From assembly GCA_038322575.1 (NCBI GenBank), contig JBBQGB010000001.1, positions 62,001 to 126,000 of the forward strand: 64,000 nt of DNA. Reading direction: 5' to 3'. The stretch comes from JACMOY01 sp038322575. Lineage in GTDB: Bacteria > Actinomycetota > Actinomycetes > Actinomycetales > Angustibacteraceae. The notes beneath the pieces were generated by a model. It did no database searches. It worked only from the letters and a program-made list of their open reading frames with translations, and had not been told where the DNA came from. Below, piece after piece: positions 15,778 to 24,334 of this stretch. The position numbers and the translations under genes were made by a program. The number at the start of each line of letters is the position of its first letter. Within the stretch, counting starts at the first letter, position 1.

Positions 15778-16818
15778 CTACCCGTCCTTCTCGTCGGCCG
15801 CCGGCGTCCGCGCGCGGCTGGGCTGCACCCTGGACGGCTCGCCCGGCATCTTCGGGTAGTCCGGCGGGAACGCCAGCTCGCCCAGACCCCGCTCGACGTC
15901 GGCCGCCCACAACGCATCCGCCGCAGCCAGATCACCCACCGTCGCGTCGATGCCGGCCCACGGGTCGCCGTCCGCAGCCAGCACCCCGGGGGCGGTGCGC
16001 ACCGTGAACTGGGCCGGGTCGACGTCCGGCAGCGAGTCCCAGCTCACGGGCATCGACACGGGAGCGTGCGGCAGCGGGCGCGGGCTGTAGGCCGATGCGA
16101 TCGTGCGGTCGCGGTTGCTCTGGTTGAAGTCGACGAAGACCTTCTCGCCGCGCTCCTCCTTCCACCAGGCCATGGTCACCAGGGACGGCGCCCGGCGCTC
16201 GAGCTCGCGGCCGATGCCGATCACCGCGTGCCGCACGTCCAGGAACTCGCGGTCGGGCCGGATCCGGGCGAAGACGTGCACCCCGCGGTTGCCGGACGTC
16301 TTGGCCCAGCCGGTCAGCCCGAGCTCGCTGAGCAGCTCGCGCAGCAGCAGCGCGGCCTCGACCGCGTCGGCGAACCCGCGCCCCGGCTGCGGATCCAGGT
16401 CGATGCGCAGCTCGTCCGGCCGGTTGGTGTCACCCGTGCGCACCGGCCACGGGTGCCAGGTGATGGTGTTCATCTGCACCGCCCACACCGCGGTGGCGAC
16501 CTCGTCCACGACCAGCTGGGCGTGCCGACGTCCACTGGGGTAGGTGACGTCGACGGTGCGCACCCACTCCGGGACGCCGCGGGGCGGGTTCTTGGAGTAG
16601 AACGCCTCACCCTCGACCCCGTCCGGGAACCGCTGCAGGGTCACCGGTCGGTCGGACAGGGCGGTCAGCAGCGCCCCGCCCACGGCGACGACGTACCGCG
16701 CCAGCTCGAGCTTGGTGACGCCGACCTGCGGCCACAGCACGCGGTCGGGGCTGGACAGCCGCACGGCCCGCACCCCGTGGGGTCCGTCGACCTCGATCGT
16801 CGTCGCCGCGCTCGCCAT
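15778..16818 (-). CDS. LigD-type polymerase/primase domain protein
   Basis: This 346-residue stand-alone polymerase domain is of the bacterial end-joining type (archaeo-eukaryotic primase fold). Seen: TLQRFPDGVEGEAFYSKN, the catalytic RIDLDPQ (Asp140, Asp142), KTSGNRGVHVFARI and KVFVDFNQSNRDRTIASAYS (third Asp), all in normal order. In LigD this domain fills gaps and adds ribonucleotides at breaks; here no ligase or nuclease domain is fused. The ATG at 16818 is supported by TACGGT 6 nt upstream. The ligC-type gene is nearby on the same strand. Confidence 0.9.
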   Translation of the reverse strand: MASAATTIEVDGPHGVRAVRLSSPDRVLWPQVGVTKLELARYVVAVGGALLTALSDRPVTLQRFPDGVEGEAFYSKNPPRGVPEWVRTVDVTYPSGRRHAQLVVDEVATAVWAVQMNTITWHPWPVRTGDTNRPDELRIDLDPQPGRGFADAVEAALLLRELLSELGLTGWAKTSGNRGVHVFARIRPDREFLDVRHAVIGIGRELERRAPSLVTMAWWKEERGEKVFVDFNQSNRDRTIASAYSPRPLPHAPVSMPVSWDSLPDVDPAQFTVRTAPGVLAADGDPWAGIDATVGDLAAADALWAADVERGLGELAFPPDYPKMPGEPSRVQPSRARTPAADEKDG

Positions 16819-16824
16819 TCGCAG

Positions 16825-16830
16825 ACCGTA
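16825..16830 (-). promoter_or_regulatory. -10 element of a leaderless promoter (LigD-type polymerase gene)
   Basis: On the minus strand TACGGT lies 6 nt before the ATG at 16818, with no ribosome-binding site between them. Confidence 0.55.
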
Positions 16831-16943
16831 CCCACCCGGCCAGATCTGACGCGACGGTGACGTCCTACGAGGGCGGGAACTCCCCCGGCCACCCCGCTGT
16901 TGTGACCGGCATGAAGCTGCGCAACCCGTTCGAGAGGAAGCCG

Positions 16944-17363
16944 ATGAAGCCCACCGACCGCACCTACCCGATCGTCAAGGACGACGCCGCCTGGCGGGCC
17001 GAGCTCACGCCGGCCGAGTTCGCGGTGCTGCGCGAGGGCGGCACCGAGCGGCCCTACGTCGGCGAGTACACCGACACCACCACCGAGGGCGTCTACGCCT
17101 GCCGCGCGTGCGGCGAGGAGCTGTTCCGCAGCGACACCAAGTTCGAGTCGCACTGCGGCTGGCCCTCGTTCTACACCCCGCTGGCGCAGGAGCGGGTCGA
17201 GTACATCACCGACGTGTCGATGGGCATGAAGCGCATCGAGGTGCGTTGCGGCAGCTGCGGTTCGCACCTGGGCCACGTGTTCGAGGGCGAGGGGTACGAC
17301 ACCCCGACCGACCAGCGGTACTGCATCAACTCGATCAGCCTCACCCTGGCACCCAAGGCCTGA
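16944..17363 (+). CDS. msrB: Peptide-methionine (R)-S-oxide reductase MsrB
   Basis: MsrB repairs oxidised methionine (R-sulfoxide) in proteins, using thioredoxin. The 139-residue form starts at ATG 16944, which follows GAGAGGAAG at good spacing; an in-frame ATG at 16911 is possible but adds only a basic leader. Seen: YPIVKDDAAWRAELTP, zinc ligands Cys53/Cys56 (CRAC) and Cys102/Cys105 (CGSC), GHVFEGEGYDTPTDQRYCINS with catalytic Cys127. The family call is secure. A weak 6-bp stem follows the stop. Confidence 0.95.
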   Translation: MKPTDRTYPIVKDDAAWRAELTPAEFAVLREGGTERPYVGEYTDTTTEGVYACRACGEELFRSDTKFESHCGWPSFYTPLAQERVEYITDVSMGMKRIEVRCGSCGSHLGHVFEGEGYDTPTDQRYCINSISLTLAPKA

Positions 17364-17398
17364 GCGGACGCTGACGGCGGCGTGTGTCAGCATCAGCG

Positions 17399-17761
17399 AT
17401 GAGTGGTGACGCGCCGCAGGGCCCGGACGCGGTGCCGGGCGTGGCTGACCTTCGGCGCCTGGGGTTCGAGCCGGTCGAGGAGTACACCGGAGCGCATCAG
17501 GTGGCGCAGGTGTGGCCCGAGGAGCACCGTCGCTCCGTCCCGGAGACGCGCGACGCCTGGTCGGCGCCAGCCGCCGGAGCCACACTGTGGTTGCTGCGCC
17601 CGCCGTGGCCGGGCTGGACGCTGCGCGAGGCGTTCAACGCCCTGTGGAGGTGGCTGGAGCGCCCGGGGGTCGAGTACGACGACGACCGGTGGCTGATGAA
17701 CGCCGCCGACTTCCTGCGCTGGAGCGAGCCGGAGGCGCGAAAGTGGCGCGCGGCCGCCTGA
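17399..17761 (+). CDS. Hypothetical protein, about 120 residues
   Basis: I do not recognise this protein. From ATG 17399 it has 120 residues, no signal or membrane segment, and many Trp residues (VWPEEHR, LLRPPWPGWTLREAF, NALWRWLERPG, DDRWLMNAADFLRW). An in-frame GTG at 17384 would lie inside a 6-bp stem (17370-17375/17386-17391), which favours 17399. It ends in a stop-codon dyad shared with hemQ. No neighbour hints at a role. Confidence 0.7.
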   Translation: MSGDAPQGPDAVPGVADLRRLGFEPVEEYTGAHQVAQVWPEEHRRSVPETRDAWSAPAAGATLWLLRPPWPGWTLREAFNALWRWLERPGVEYDDDRWLMNAADFLRWSEPEARKWRAAA

Positions 17762-17782
17762 GGCCAGGCGCCGCGCCTCAGG
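17757..17782. terminator. Stop-codon hairpin between hypothetical gene and hemQ
   Basis: Perfect 8-bp arms (CCTGAGGC at 17757-17764, GCCTCAGG at 17775-17782) with a 10-nt loop hold the stops of both convergent genes (17759-17761 plus, 17778-17780 minus). No U-tract. Confidence 0.6.
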
Positions 17783-18476
17783 GCAGACCGGCGACCAGGT
17801 CGGCGAGGTCGACCCGCGGGCCGGTGTAGAACGGCAGCTCCTCGCGGACGTGCTTTCGGGCCTCGGTGGCGCGCAGGTCGCGCATCAGGTCGACGATGCG
17901 GTGCAGCTCGTCGGCCTCGAACGCCAGGATCCACTCGTAGTCCCCCAGCGCGAACGACGACACCGTGTTCGCGCGGACGTCGGGGTAGTCGCGGGCCGCC
18001 TTGCCGTGCTCGACGAGCATGTCGCGCCGCTCGGCGTCGGGCAGCAGGTACCAGTCGTACGAGCGGACGAAGGGGTACAGGCACAGGTACCCGCGGGCCG
18101 CCTCGCCGGACATGAACGCCGGCACGTGGCTCTTGTTGAACTCGGCTGGGCGGTGCAGGGCGACGACCGACCACACCGGCACCAGGTGGCGACCCAGCGC
18201 CGTGCGCCGCAGGGCCCGGTACGCGGCCTGGACGGTCTCGACGTCCGGCCCGTGCCACCACACCATCACGTCGGCGTCCGCACGCAGCCCGGCGACGTCG
18301 TAGAACCCGCGCACGACCAGACCGTGCTCGGCGGCCAGCTGGTCGAGAACCTGCTGCACCTCGGCCGTGAGCGCCGCGCGGTCGCCGTCGACGGCGTCGC
18401 GGACGGCGAACACCGACCACATGGCGTACCGGATGGTGTCGTTGATCTCGCGGGCCTTGACCTTCTCGTCGCTCAT
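17778..18476 (-). CDS. hemQ: Coproheme decarboxylase HemQ (chlorite dismutase family)
   Basis: HemQ makes haem b from coproheme III by two oxidative decarboxylations, the last step of the coproporphyrin-dependent pathway of Gram-positive bacteria. The protein has 232 residues, normal for the family. Seen: EINDTIRYAMWSVFAV at the start, GFYDVAGLRADADVMVWWHG, SKSHVPAFM-like 'NKSHVPAFM', and LCLYPFVRSYDWYLLP with the Tyr of the coproheme pocket. The ATG at 18476 follows the hemY stop by four bases, so the two form an operon. Confidence 0.93.
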   Translation of the reverse strand: MSDEKVKAREINDTIRYAMWSVFAVRDAVDGDRAALTAEVQQVLDQLAAEHGLVVRGFYDVAGLRADADVMVWWHGPDVETVQAAYRALRRTALGRHLVPVWSVVALHRPAEFNKSHVPAFMSGEAARGYLCLYPFVRSYDWYLLPDAERRDMLVEHGKAARDYPDVRANTVSSFALGDYEWILAFEADELHRIVDLMRDLRATEARKHVREELPFYTGPRVDLADLVAGLP

Positions 18477-18480
18477 GCCC

Positions 18481-19920
18481 TTATCCTCTCGCGGCGCGCG
18501 CCAGCCGCTGGAGGTGGGTGCCGACCGCCAGCGCTCCTGCGGTGCCCGACGCGATGCACGCCGGGATGCCGACGCCGTCGTAGGCCGCACCGGCCACGGC
18601 CAGCCCCGGCGAGCCGGCCAGGGCGGCTCGCACCGACGCCACCCGCCCCAGGTGCCCGACCGCGTACTGCGGCAGCGCCCCACCCCAGCGGGTGACCCGC
18701 GAGGCCAGCACCGGCAGCGGCCCGCCGACCAGCTCGCCCAAGTCGGCGACGGCCCGGGCCACGACGTCGGGGTCGTCGCGCTGCAGGTCGGCCTCGTCGC
18801 GGTGGCGGCCCACCGACGTCCGCAGCGCCACCCGGTCGGGGTCGGCGTCGTCCAGCCACTGCCACTTGGACGACGAGAACGTGGCCGCCTTGACGAACCG
18901 GCCCTCGACCGCGGGCACGAGGAACCCCGAACCGACGAGCGGCCCGGCCGCCGATCGCGGCACCACGACGGTCACGATCGCGACGCTCGCGTACTCGACC
19001 TGCGCCAGCAGGGCGGCGGCCACCGGTGCCACGTCGGCCAGCAGCCGGGACGTCGGTGCCGCGGGCGTGGCGAGCACCACGCCGTCCGCGGCGACCACCT
19101 GCGCTTGGCTGGTGGGCTCGAGCGTGAGTCGCCACCCGACCGGCGTCCGGCGCAGGTCGCGGACGGTGCTGCCGGTGACCACCTCCACCCCGCGCTCACG
19201 CAGGGCGGCCGCCACGGCGAGCGGCAGCCGGCCCACACCGCCGCGCACCCCGGCGAAGACCGGTGCCCGGGTGGCGGCGCCGGCCGCCGACGCGGCCCGC
19301 GCGGCCTGCACCACGGACGCTCCCTGCGTGGCGGCGGCCCACAGCGCCGGCACCGTGGCCTGCAGCGAGAGCTCGTCCGAGCGCCCGGCGTAGACTCCGC
19401 CGAGCAGGGGGTCGAGCAGGCGGTCGACCACACCGGCGCCCACGCGGTTGGCGACGAACGACGCGACGTCGACGTCCTCGTCGAGCGCCGGCCACGCCGC
19501 GGCGGGCTCGACCACGACGCGGGCCGTCTCGTCGGGTGTCAGCAGTCCGTCCAACCCGTCCGGCCCCGACGGCACGCCCATCAGGGTGCCCGGGGGCAGC
19601 GGGCGCAGGGCGCCGCGCGACCAGACCGACGCCCCCGCCGGCCGGGGCGTCACCAGCTCGTCGCCCAGACCGACCGCGCCGGCCAGGGCGAGCGCCTCGG
19701 GCCGGCGGGCCAGCATCGACTCGGCACCCAGGTCGACCCCGAGCCCGTCGACCTCGCCCAGGGCGAGCTTGCCGCCCACCTGCGCCGAACCTTCGAGCAC
19801 CACGACCCGCACCGGCCGCGGGCCACCGCTCAGCGCCCAGGCCGCCGCCAGCCCGGCGATCCCCCCGCCCACGACCACCACGGTCGGTCGGGCCCGCTGG
19901 TCCACCAGGTCCGACGTCAC
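18481..19920 (-). CDS. hemY: Coproporphyrinogen III / protoporphyrinogen oxidase
   Basis: This 479-residue FAD enzyme oxidises coproporphyrinogen III (in actinobacteria) on the way to haem. Seen: FAD-binding VVVVGGGIAGLAAAWAL (residues 14-30), VVVLEGSAQVGGKL, LDPLLGGVYAGRSDELS, VVLATPAAPTSRLL and the C-terminal GLAVAGAAYDGVGIPACIASG, the second FAD motif. Since hemQ follows after four bases, the coproporphyrin branch is the natural reading. GTG start at 19920; no clear ribosome-binding site. Confidence 0.93.
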   Translation of the reverse strand: MTSDLVDQRARPTVVVVGGGIAGLAAAWALSGGPRPVRVVVLEGSAQVGGKLALGEVDGLGVDLGAESMLARRPEALALAGAVGLGDELVTPRPAGASVWSRGALRPLPPGTLMGVPSGPDGLDGLLTPDETARVVVEPAAAWPALDEDVDVASFVANRVGAGVVDRLLDPLLGGVYAGRSDELSLQATVPALWAAATQGASVVQAARAASAAGAATRAPVFAGVRGGVGRLPLAVAAALRERGVEVVTGSTVRDLRRTPVGWRLTLEPTSQAQVVAADGVVLATPAAPTSRLLADVAPVAAALLAQVEYASVAIVTVVVPRSAAGPLVGSGFLVPAVEGRFVKAATFSSSKWQWLDDADPDRVALRTSVGRHRDEADLQRDDPDVVARAVADLGELVGGPLPVLASRVTRWGGALPQYAVGHLGRVASVRAALAGSPGLAVAGAAYDGVGIPACIASGTAGALAVGTHLQRLARAARG

Positions 19921-20033
19921 CGGCCCAGGCTGGCAGATCGTGACCGGTTCGAGACCGTCAGGGGTGGAACCGGTCGGCGCCCGCGCCGCGTCGCAGCGGC
20001 AGGTGTCCGCATCGACCGGGTCGAGGAGCAGCC

Positions 20034-20966
20034 ATGAGCAGGTATCGGGTGAAGGTCATGACCGTCGCAGCCGTCACGGCCCTGGCGCTGGCGGGGTGCA
20101 GCGGCGGCGGCACGGCCACCACGGCGGCGGGCTCGTCGAGCGAGCGCTCCGGCGCGGACGCCGCGGCGCCCCAACCCGCGGCAGGGCTCAAGAGCGGGGC
20201 ACCCGCAGGCACCCGGGTCGACGCAGCCGCCGCGGACCCCGCGTCGCTGGGTGGACGACGTCAGGTACGCACCGCCGACCTCGGCCTGCAGGTGGGCGAC
20301 CTGCGCGTGTCCGCCGCGCGCGTGCGCGCGCTGGCGACGGCGGCGAAGGGGTACGTGCAGGACGAGAAGACGACCACCGACCCGGTGCCGGTGCCGATGC
20401 CGGGCGACGGCAGCGTCAGGACCCCGCAGCCCACGGGCCAGTCGGTGCTCACCGTGCGGGTGCCCGAGCAGGGCTTGGACCGGCTGATGGACCAGGTGGC
20501 CGCGCTGGGCCGCCAGGTGTCGCGCGGCCAGTCCTCGGACGACGTCACCGACCGGTTCGTCGACGTGGCCAGCCGGCTGCGCACCCAGCGCGAGAGCGTG
20601 GCCCGGGTGCGCGTGCTGCTGGACAAGGCCACCACGATCGGTCAGGTGGTGCAGGTCGAGTCCGAGCTGACCCGACGCCAGGCCGACCTGGAGTCGCTCG
20701 AGGCGCGGCTGGCCGCCCTGAGCGACCAGAGCACCCTGGCGACGCTGACCGTCTCGCTGTCGCCCGTGGCGGCGGCGCCCGCGACCACGGTCGCGCCGGG
20801 CGCGTTCGTCCAGGGGCTGCGAGGGGGCTGGCAGGCCATGCTCGCCAGCGTCGCCGTCGCGCTGCGGGTCCTCGGCGCGCTGCTGCCGTTCGGGGTGCTC
20901 GCCGCACTGGTGGCCGTGCCCGTCACGGTCGTCATGCGACGCCGGCGCACCCAGCCGTCGGTCTAG
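20034..20966 (+). CDS. DUF4349 lipoprotein
   Basis: This 310-residue protein has a lipoprotein signal (MTVAAVTALALAGC, lipobox LAGC), a Ser/Ala-rich linker, a DUF4349 domain (VRTADLGLQVGDLRVSAARV, LTVRVPEQGLDRLMDQVAALG), a long heptad-like helix (SRLRTQRESVARVRVLL to ARLAALSDQSTL), and a C-terminal membrane segment followed by RRRR. It is thus lipid-anchored outside and also spans the membrane. The role is unknown. ATG 20034 follows GAGGAG by 5 nt. It lies between hemY and hemE on the opposite strand; its stop overlaps the hemE stop (CTAG). Confidence 0.88.
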   Translation: MSRYRVKVMTVAAVTALALAGCSGGGTATTAAGSSSERSGADAAAPQPAAGLKSGAPAGTRVDAAAADPASLGGRRQVRTADLGLQVGDLRVSAARVRALATAAKGYVQDEKTTTDPVPVPMPGDGSVRTPQPTGQSVLTVRVPEQGLDRLMDQVAALGRQVSRGQSSDDVTDRFVDVASRLRTQRESVARVRVLLDKATTIGQVVQVESELTRRQADLESLEARLAALSDQSTLATLTVSLSPVAAAPATTVAPGAFVQGLRGGWQAMLASVAVALRVLGALLPFGVLAALVAVPVTVVMRRRRTQPSV

Positions 20967-22018
20967 CTCTCGGTGCCCGCCTCGGCCGAGTGCACGAGGT
21001 CGACGACCCGTTGCAGCGCATCGGGATCGGCGTTCGGCGGCACGCCGTGACCGAGGTTGAAGACGTGGCCCGGCGTCGTGCGCCCGGCCGCGACGGTGGC
21101 CAGCACCCGCTGCTCGAGGACCTGCGTGGGTGCGAACAGCAGCGCCGGGTCGAGGTTGCCCTGCACGGCCCGAGCCGGGCCGATCCGGGTGGACGCGACG
21201 TCGAGCGGCACCCGGAAGTCGACGCCGACGACCTCGGCGCCCGCCTCGCCCATCGCCGCGAGCAGCTCGCCCGTGCCCACCCCGAAGTGGATCCGCGGCA
21301 CCCCGAGGTCTGCGACCGCGGCGAGCGCCCGCGCGGAGTGCGGGAAGACGAAGGCGCGGTAGTCGGCGAGCGGCAGCGCGCCCACCCACGAGTCTAACAG
21401 CTGCACGGCGCTGGCCCCCGCCTGCGCCTGGACGCGCAGGAACGCCCCCGCGATGCCGGCCAGCCGGTCGAGCAGGGCGTGCCACAGCACGGGGTCGCCG
21501 TACATCAGGGCCTTGGTGCGCTCGTGGTTCTTCGAGGGCCCGCCCTCGATCAGGTACGACGCGAGCGTGTACGGCGCGCCGGCGAAGCCGATCAGCGGCG
21601 TCGGCCCGAGCTCGGCGACGAGCTGGCGGATCGCCTGGTCGACGTAGGGGACGTCGGCCACGGTCAGGTCGGGCAGCCGGTCGAGGTCGGCCATCGACGA
21701 GAACGGTTGCGCCACGACGGGTCCGACGCCGGGGACGATGTCGAGGTCGACCCCGATCGCCTTGAGCGGCACCACGATGTCGCTGTAGAAGATCGCCGCG
21801 TCGACGCCGTAGCGGCGCACCGGCTGCAGGGTGATTTCGGTGACCAGGTCGGGGCGCGCGCACGAGTCGAGCATCGAGATGCCCTCGCGCAGCGCGCGGT
21901 ACTCGGGCAGCGAGCGGCCCGCCTGGCGCATGAACCACACGGGGTGGCGGGTGACGGGCTCACGCCGGCAGGCGGCCAGGAACGTCGAGTCGGTGAGCAG
22001 CGGTGCGGGCGACGTCAC
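20963..22018 (-). CDS. hemE: Uroporphyrinogen decarboxylase
   Basis: HemE decarboxylates the four acetate side chains of uroporphyrinogen III to give coproporphyrinogen III, the substrate of HemY. The protein has 351 residues. Seen: HPVWFMRQAGRSLPEYRALR (the N-terminal substrate-binding Arg signature), AAIFYSDIVVPLKAIGVD, GFAGAPYTLASYLIEGG (second signature), and NLGHGVPPNADPDAL at the C-terminus. GTG start at 22018. Although separate from hemY-hemQ by a gene on the other strand, it completes a late-haem cluster. Confidence 0.95.
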   Translation of the reverse strand: MTSPAPLLTDSTFLAACRREPVTRHPVWFMRQAGRSLPEYRALREGISMLDSCARPDLVTEITLQPVRRYGVDAAIFYSDIVVPLKAIGVDLDIVPGVGPVVAQPFSSMADLDRLPDLTVADVPYVDQAIRQLVAELGPTPLIGFAGAPYTLASYLIEGGPSKNHERTKALMYGDPVLWHALLDRLAGIAGAFLRVQAQAGASAVQLLDSWVGALPLADYRAFVFPHSARALAAVADLGVPRIHFGVGTGELLAAMGEAGAEVVGVDFRVPLDVASTRIGPARAVQGNLDPALLFAPTQVLEQRVLATVAAGRTTPGHVFNLGHGVPPNADPDALQRVVDLVHSAEAGTES

Positions 22019-22043
22019 GCCGTCATGGTGTCACGGCGCCGGG

Positions 22044-22871
22044 TCACCCCAGCGTCACCAGCACCACGCCCAGCAGCGCGCCGACCACGCCCACCTGCTG
22101 CAGGCGCAGCAGTCGCTCCTTCAGCAGCACCCTGGCCAGCACGACGGTGACGACGGGGTACAGCGACCCCAGCACCCCCGTCACGCTGAGCAGACCGCGC
22201 TGGCTGGCGAGCGCGAAGAGCAGGTTGGCGCCCACGTCGCCGACCCCGACCACCGCGAGCGCCGGCAGGTCGCGGACGACGAGCCCACCGTTCGTGCGCA
22301 GCGCCAGGGCCGCGACGACGAACAGCGCGACGCTGACCGACCGCATCCCGGTCAGCGTCATGAGCGCGCTGTCGCGCGAGCCGCGCTCGATGAACGTCAG
22401 CGCCAGTCCGAACCCGACCCCCGCGGCGGCTGCGAGGAGCACCGGGCGGGGCGGGGCCGCCCCCGACAGCTCGGGCCCGCTCGCGGCGACGGCCCCGGCC
22501 ACCGCCAGCGCGATGCCCCCCACGGCGAGCCCGCTGGGCCGGTCCCCCAGGGCGGTGCCGACGAGCACCGGCACCAGCGCGCCCAGCGCGGCGATCGCCG
22601 ACACGACCCCCATGACCCCGCTGCCCAGGGCGGCGTAGAAGCACAGCAGACCCGCGCTGCCGCACAGACCCGCCGCGACCGACCACGGCAGCCAGCCGGT
22701 CGGGGCCGTCCAGGCGTGCGTCGCCAGGGCGACCAGGCCGACCGCGAGCAGGCCCAGCACCTGCGACCCCGCCACGACCGCGTACGCCGGGCGGGTGCGT
22801 GAGAGCAGGCCGCCCACGAAGTCGGCCGAGCCCCAGATCAGGCTGGACGTCAGGGCGAGCAGCAGCGACAC
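22044..22871 (-). CDS. EamA family (DMT superfamily) transporter
   Basis: This 275-residue membrane protein has ten hydrophobic segments in two EamA repeats: the first from LLLALTSSLIWGSADFVGG, the second from AAAAGVGFGLALTFIERG. SLYPVVTVVLARVLLKERL near the C-terminus is the family signature. DMT exporters move small metabolites out of the cell; the substrate cannot be told. A TAGCGT box 6 nt before the GTG at 22871 marks a leaderless start. It is divergent from the DUF3000 gene. Confidence 0.9.
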   Translation of the reverse strand: MSLLLALTSSLIWGSADFVGGLLSRTRPAYAVVAGSQVLGLLAVGLVALATHAWTAPTGWLPWSVAAGLCGSAGLLCFYAALGSGVMGVVSAIAALGALVPVLVGTALGDRPSGLAVGGIALAVAGAVAASGPELSGAAPPRPVLLAAAAGVGFGLALTFIERGSRDSALMTLTGMRSVSVALFVVAALALRTNGGLVVRDLPALAVVGVGDVGANLLFALASQRGLLSVTGVLGSLYPVVTVVLARVLLKERLLRLQQVGVVGALLGVVLVTLG

Positions 22872-22877
22872 GGGTGC

Positions 22878-22883
22878 ACGCTA
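22878..22883 (-). promoter_or_regulatory. -10 element of a leaderless promoter (EamA gene)
   Basis: On the minus strand TAGCGT lies 6 nt before the GTG at 22871. Confidence 0.5.
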
Positions 22884-22952
22884 CGGGTTGGCCCGCGTCC
22901 CGCCCCGGCCCGGGGCCCGGCGCGCCGCCCCTGGGGGCCGTGCTCACGGACG

Positions 22953-22958
22953 TACTGT
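22953..22958 (+). promoter_or_regulatory. -10 element of a leaderless promoter (DUF3000 gene)
   Basis: TACTGT lies 6 nt before the ATG at 22965. Confidence 0.55.
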
Positions 22959-22964
22959 GCGTGC

Positions 22965-23564
22965 ATGATCAGCCGCACGACCAGCGACGGGCCACCCGAG
23001 GCCTTCGCCCGCGCGCTGGAGCAGCTGCGCACCGCGCGGCTGCGTCCCGAGGTCGTCGTCACCGAGGTGCCCGCGCCCCAGCGGATCGCGCCGTACGCCG
23101 TCGCGCTCACCGCCGACGTCCTGGCCCGCACCACCGCGCCGGGTGCCGACGAGCCGGACGAGCTGGCCAGCGGGCGGTTCGTGCTGCTGCACGACCCCGA
23201 GGCGCCCGAGCCGTGGGACGGCACGTTCCGGGCCGTGACGTTCGTGCGCGCCGAGCTCGAGCCCGAGTTCGGCGCCGACCCGATGCTCGGCGAGGTCGGC
23301 TGGTCGTGGCTGCTGGACGCCCTCGCGTCGCGCGACGCCCCGTTCACCCAGGACGGCGGCACCGTCACCAGGGTGGTGTCGCAGAGCTTCGGGGCCCTGG
23401 CCGACCGCCCGGCCAGCGTCGAGATCGAGGTGCGCGGGTCGTGGACCCCGCTGGGGCCGGACCTGGGGGTGCACCTGCGCGCGTGGTCGGACCTGCTGTG
23501 CACCGTCGCCGGCCTGCCGCCGCTGCCCGAGGGCGTCACCGCCCTGCCCGCCCGCCGCCGCTGA
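22965..23564 (+). CDS. DUF3000 domain protein
   Basis: This 199-residue DUF3000 protein belongs to a family confined to actinobacteria and usually found beside a response regulator and RNase D, as here. Seen: FARALEQLRTARLRPEVVVTE, PAPQRIAPYAVALTADV, RFVLLHDPEAPEPWDGTFR and ADPMLGEVGWSWLLDAL. It has no signal or membrane segment. The role is unknown. The ATG at 22965 is fixed by the TACTGT box. Confidence 0.9.
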   Translation: MISRTTSDGPPEAFARALEQLRTARLRPEVVVTEVPAPQRIAPYAVALTADVLARTTAPGADEPDELASGRFVLLHDPEAPEPWDGTFRAVTFVRAELEPEFGADPMLGEVGWSWLLDALASRDAPFTQDGGTVTRVVSQSFGALADRPASVEIEVRGSWTPLGPDLGVHLRAWSDLLCTVAGLPPLPEGVTALPARRR

Positions 23565-23696
23565 CCCCAGGGCCACACCCGCTGACGCGGCCCGAGGTCA
23601 AGGTCTCGACCGGTCCTGCCGATGACCCGGGGGACGGCGGGACCACCGCGGCACCGGGCCGCGGAGCACGCCGTCCTCGAGCACGAGGAGACGACG

Positions 23697-24299
23697 GTGG
23701 CAGCAGTCGTCGAGCGCGTCGGGCTGGCCCCCATGCCGCGCACGGGTCGCTTCGCGGCCCTGGTGGTCATCGGCCAGCTGGGTCCGCGCGAGTCCGTCAC
23801 CCGCACCCTGCGCGCGCTCGGCGCCCGTGAGGTGGTTCAGGCCGGCACCGTCGCCGAGGCTCGCCAGCGCTCGGCCGCGATGGGCCCGCGCGAGCTGTGC
23901 ATCGTCGACGTCACGCTGCCGGACGGGTCGGGGCTGGCGCTGCTGTCCGACCTGCGCGGACGCGGCTGGCAGCGCGGCATCGCGCTGTCGTGCCTCGAGG
24001 ACCCGTACACCGTGCGCGCCGCGCTGACCGCCGGCGCGCGCTGCTTCCTGGTCTCGGGCCGGGCGTCCACCCCCAGCGCCCCGGCGCCCACCGGGTCGCT
24101 GCGTGAGCAGCTGTCGGCCCGCGAGGTCGAGGTGCTGCAGCACGTCGCGAACGGCCGGTCGAACAAGGAGATCGGCGTCAGCCTCGGGCTGTCCGCCCTC
24201 ACCGTCAAGAGCCACCTGGCGCGGATCGCCCGCAAGCTCGGCACCGGCGACCGCGCCGAGATGGTCATGCTGTCGATGCGCGCCGGCGTGGTCAGCTGA
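23697..24299 (+). CDS. LuxR-type response regulator with degenerate receiver
   Basis: From GTG 23697 (GAGGAG at 23685-23690) this has 200 residues: a receiver-like domain and a C-terminal LuxR helix-turn-helix (LSAREVEVLQHVANGRSNKE, then LTVKSHLARIARKLG). The receiver keeps an Asp in CIVDVTLPDGSG, but the usual acidic pair after the first strand is absent (VVIGQLGPRE) and the Lys after strand five is missing (FLVSG). It may thus work without phosphorylation. It has no sensor kinase partner here. The gene order with DUF3000 and rnd is common in actinobacteria. Confidence 0.88.
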   Translation: MAAVVERVGLAPMPRTGRFAALVVIGQLGPRESVTRTLRALGAREVVQAGTVAEARQRSAAMGPRELCIVDVTLPDGSGLALLSDLRGRGWQRGIALSCLEDPYTVRAALTAGARCFLVSGRASTPSAPAPTGSLREQLSAREVEVLQHVANGRSNKEIGVSLGLSALTVKSHLARIARKLGTGDRAEMVMLSMRAGVVS

Positions 24300-24322
24300 G
24301 CGGTGCCCGACCAGGCACCCCC

Positions 24323-24328
24323 TACGGT
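24323..24328 (+). promoter_or_regulatory. -10 element of a leaderless promoter (rnd)
   Basis: TACGGT lies 6 nt before the GTG at 24335. Confidence 0.55.
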
Positions 24329-24334
24329 TGAGCC

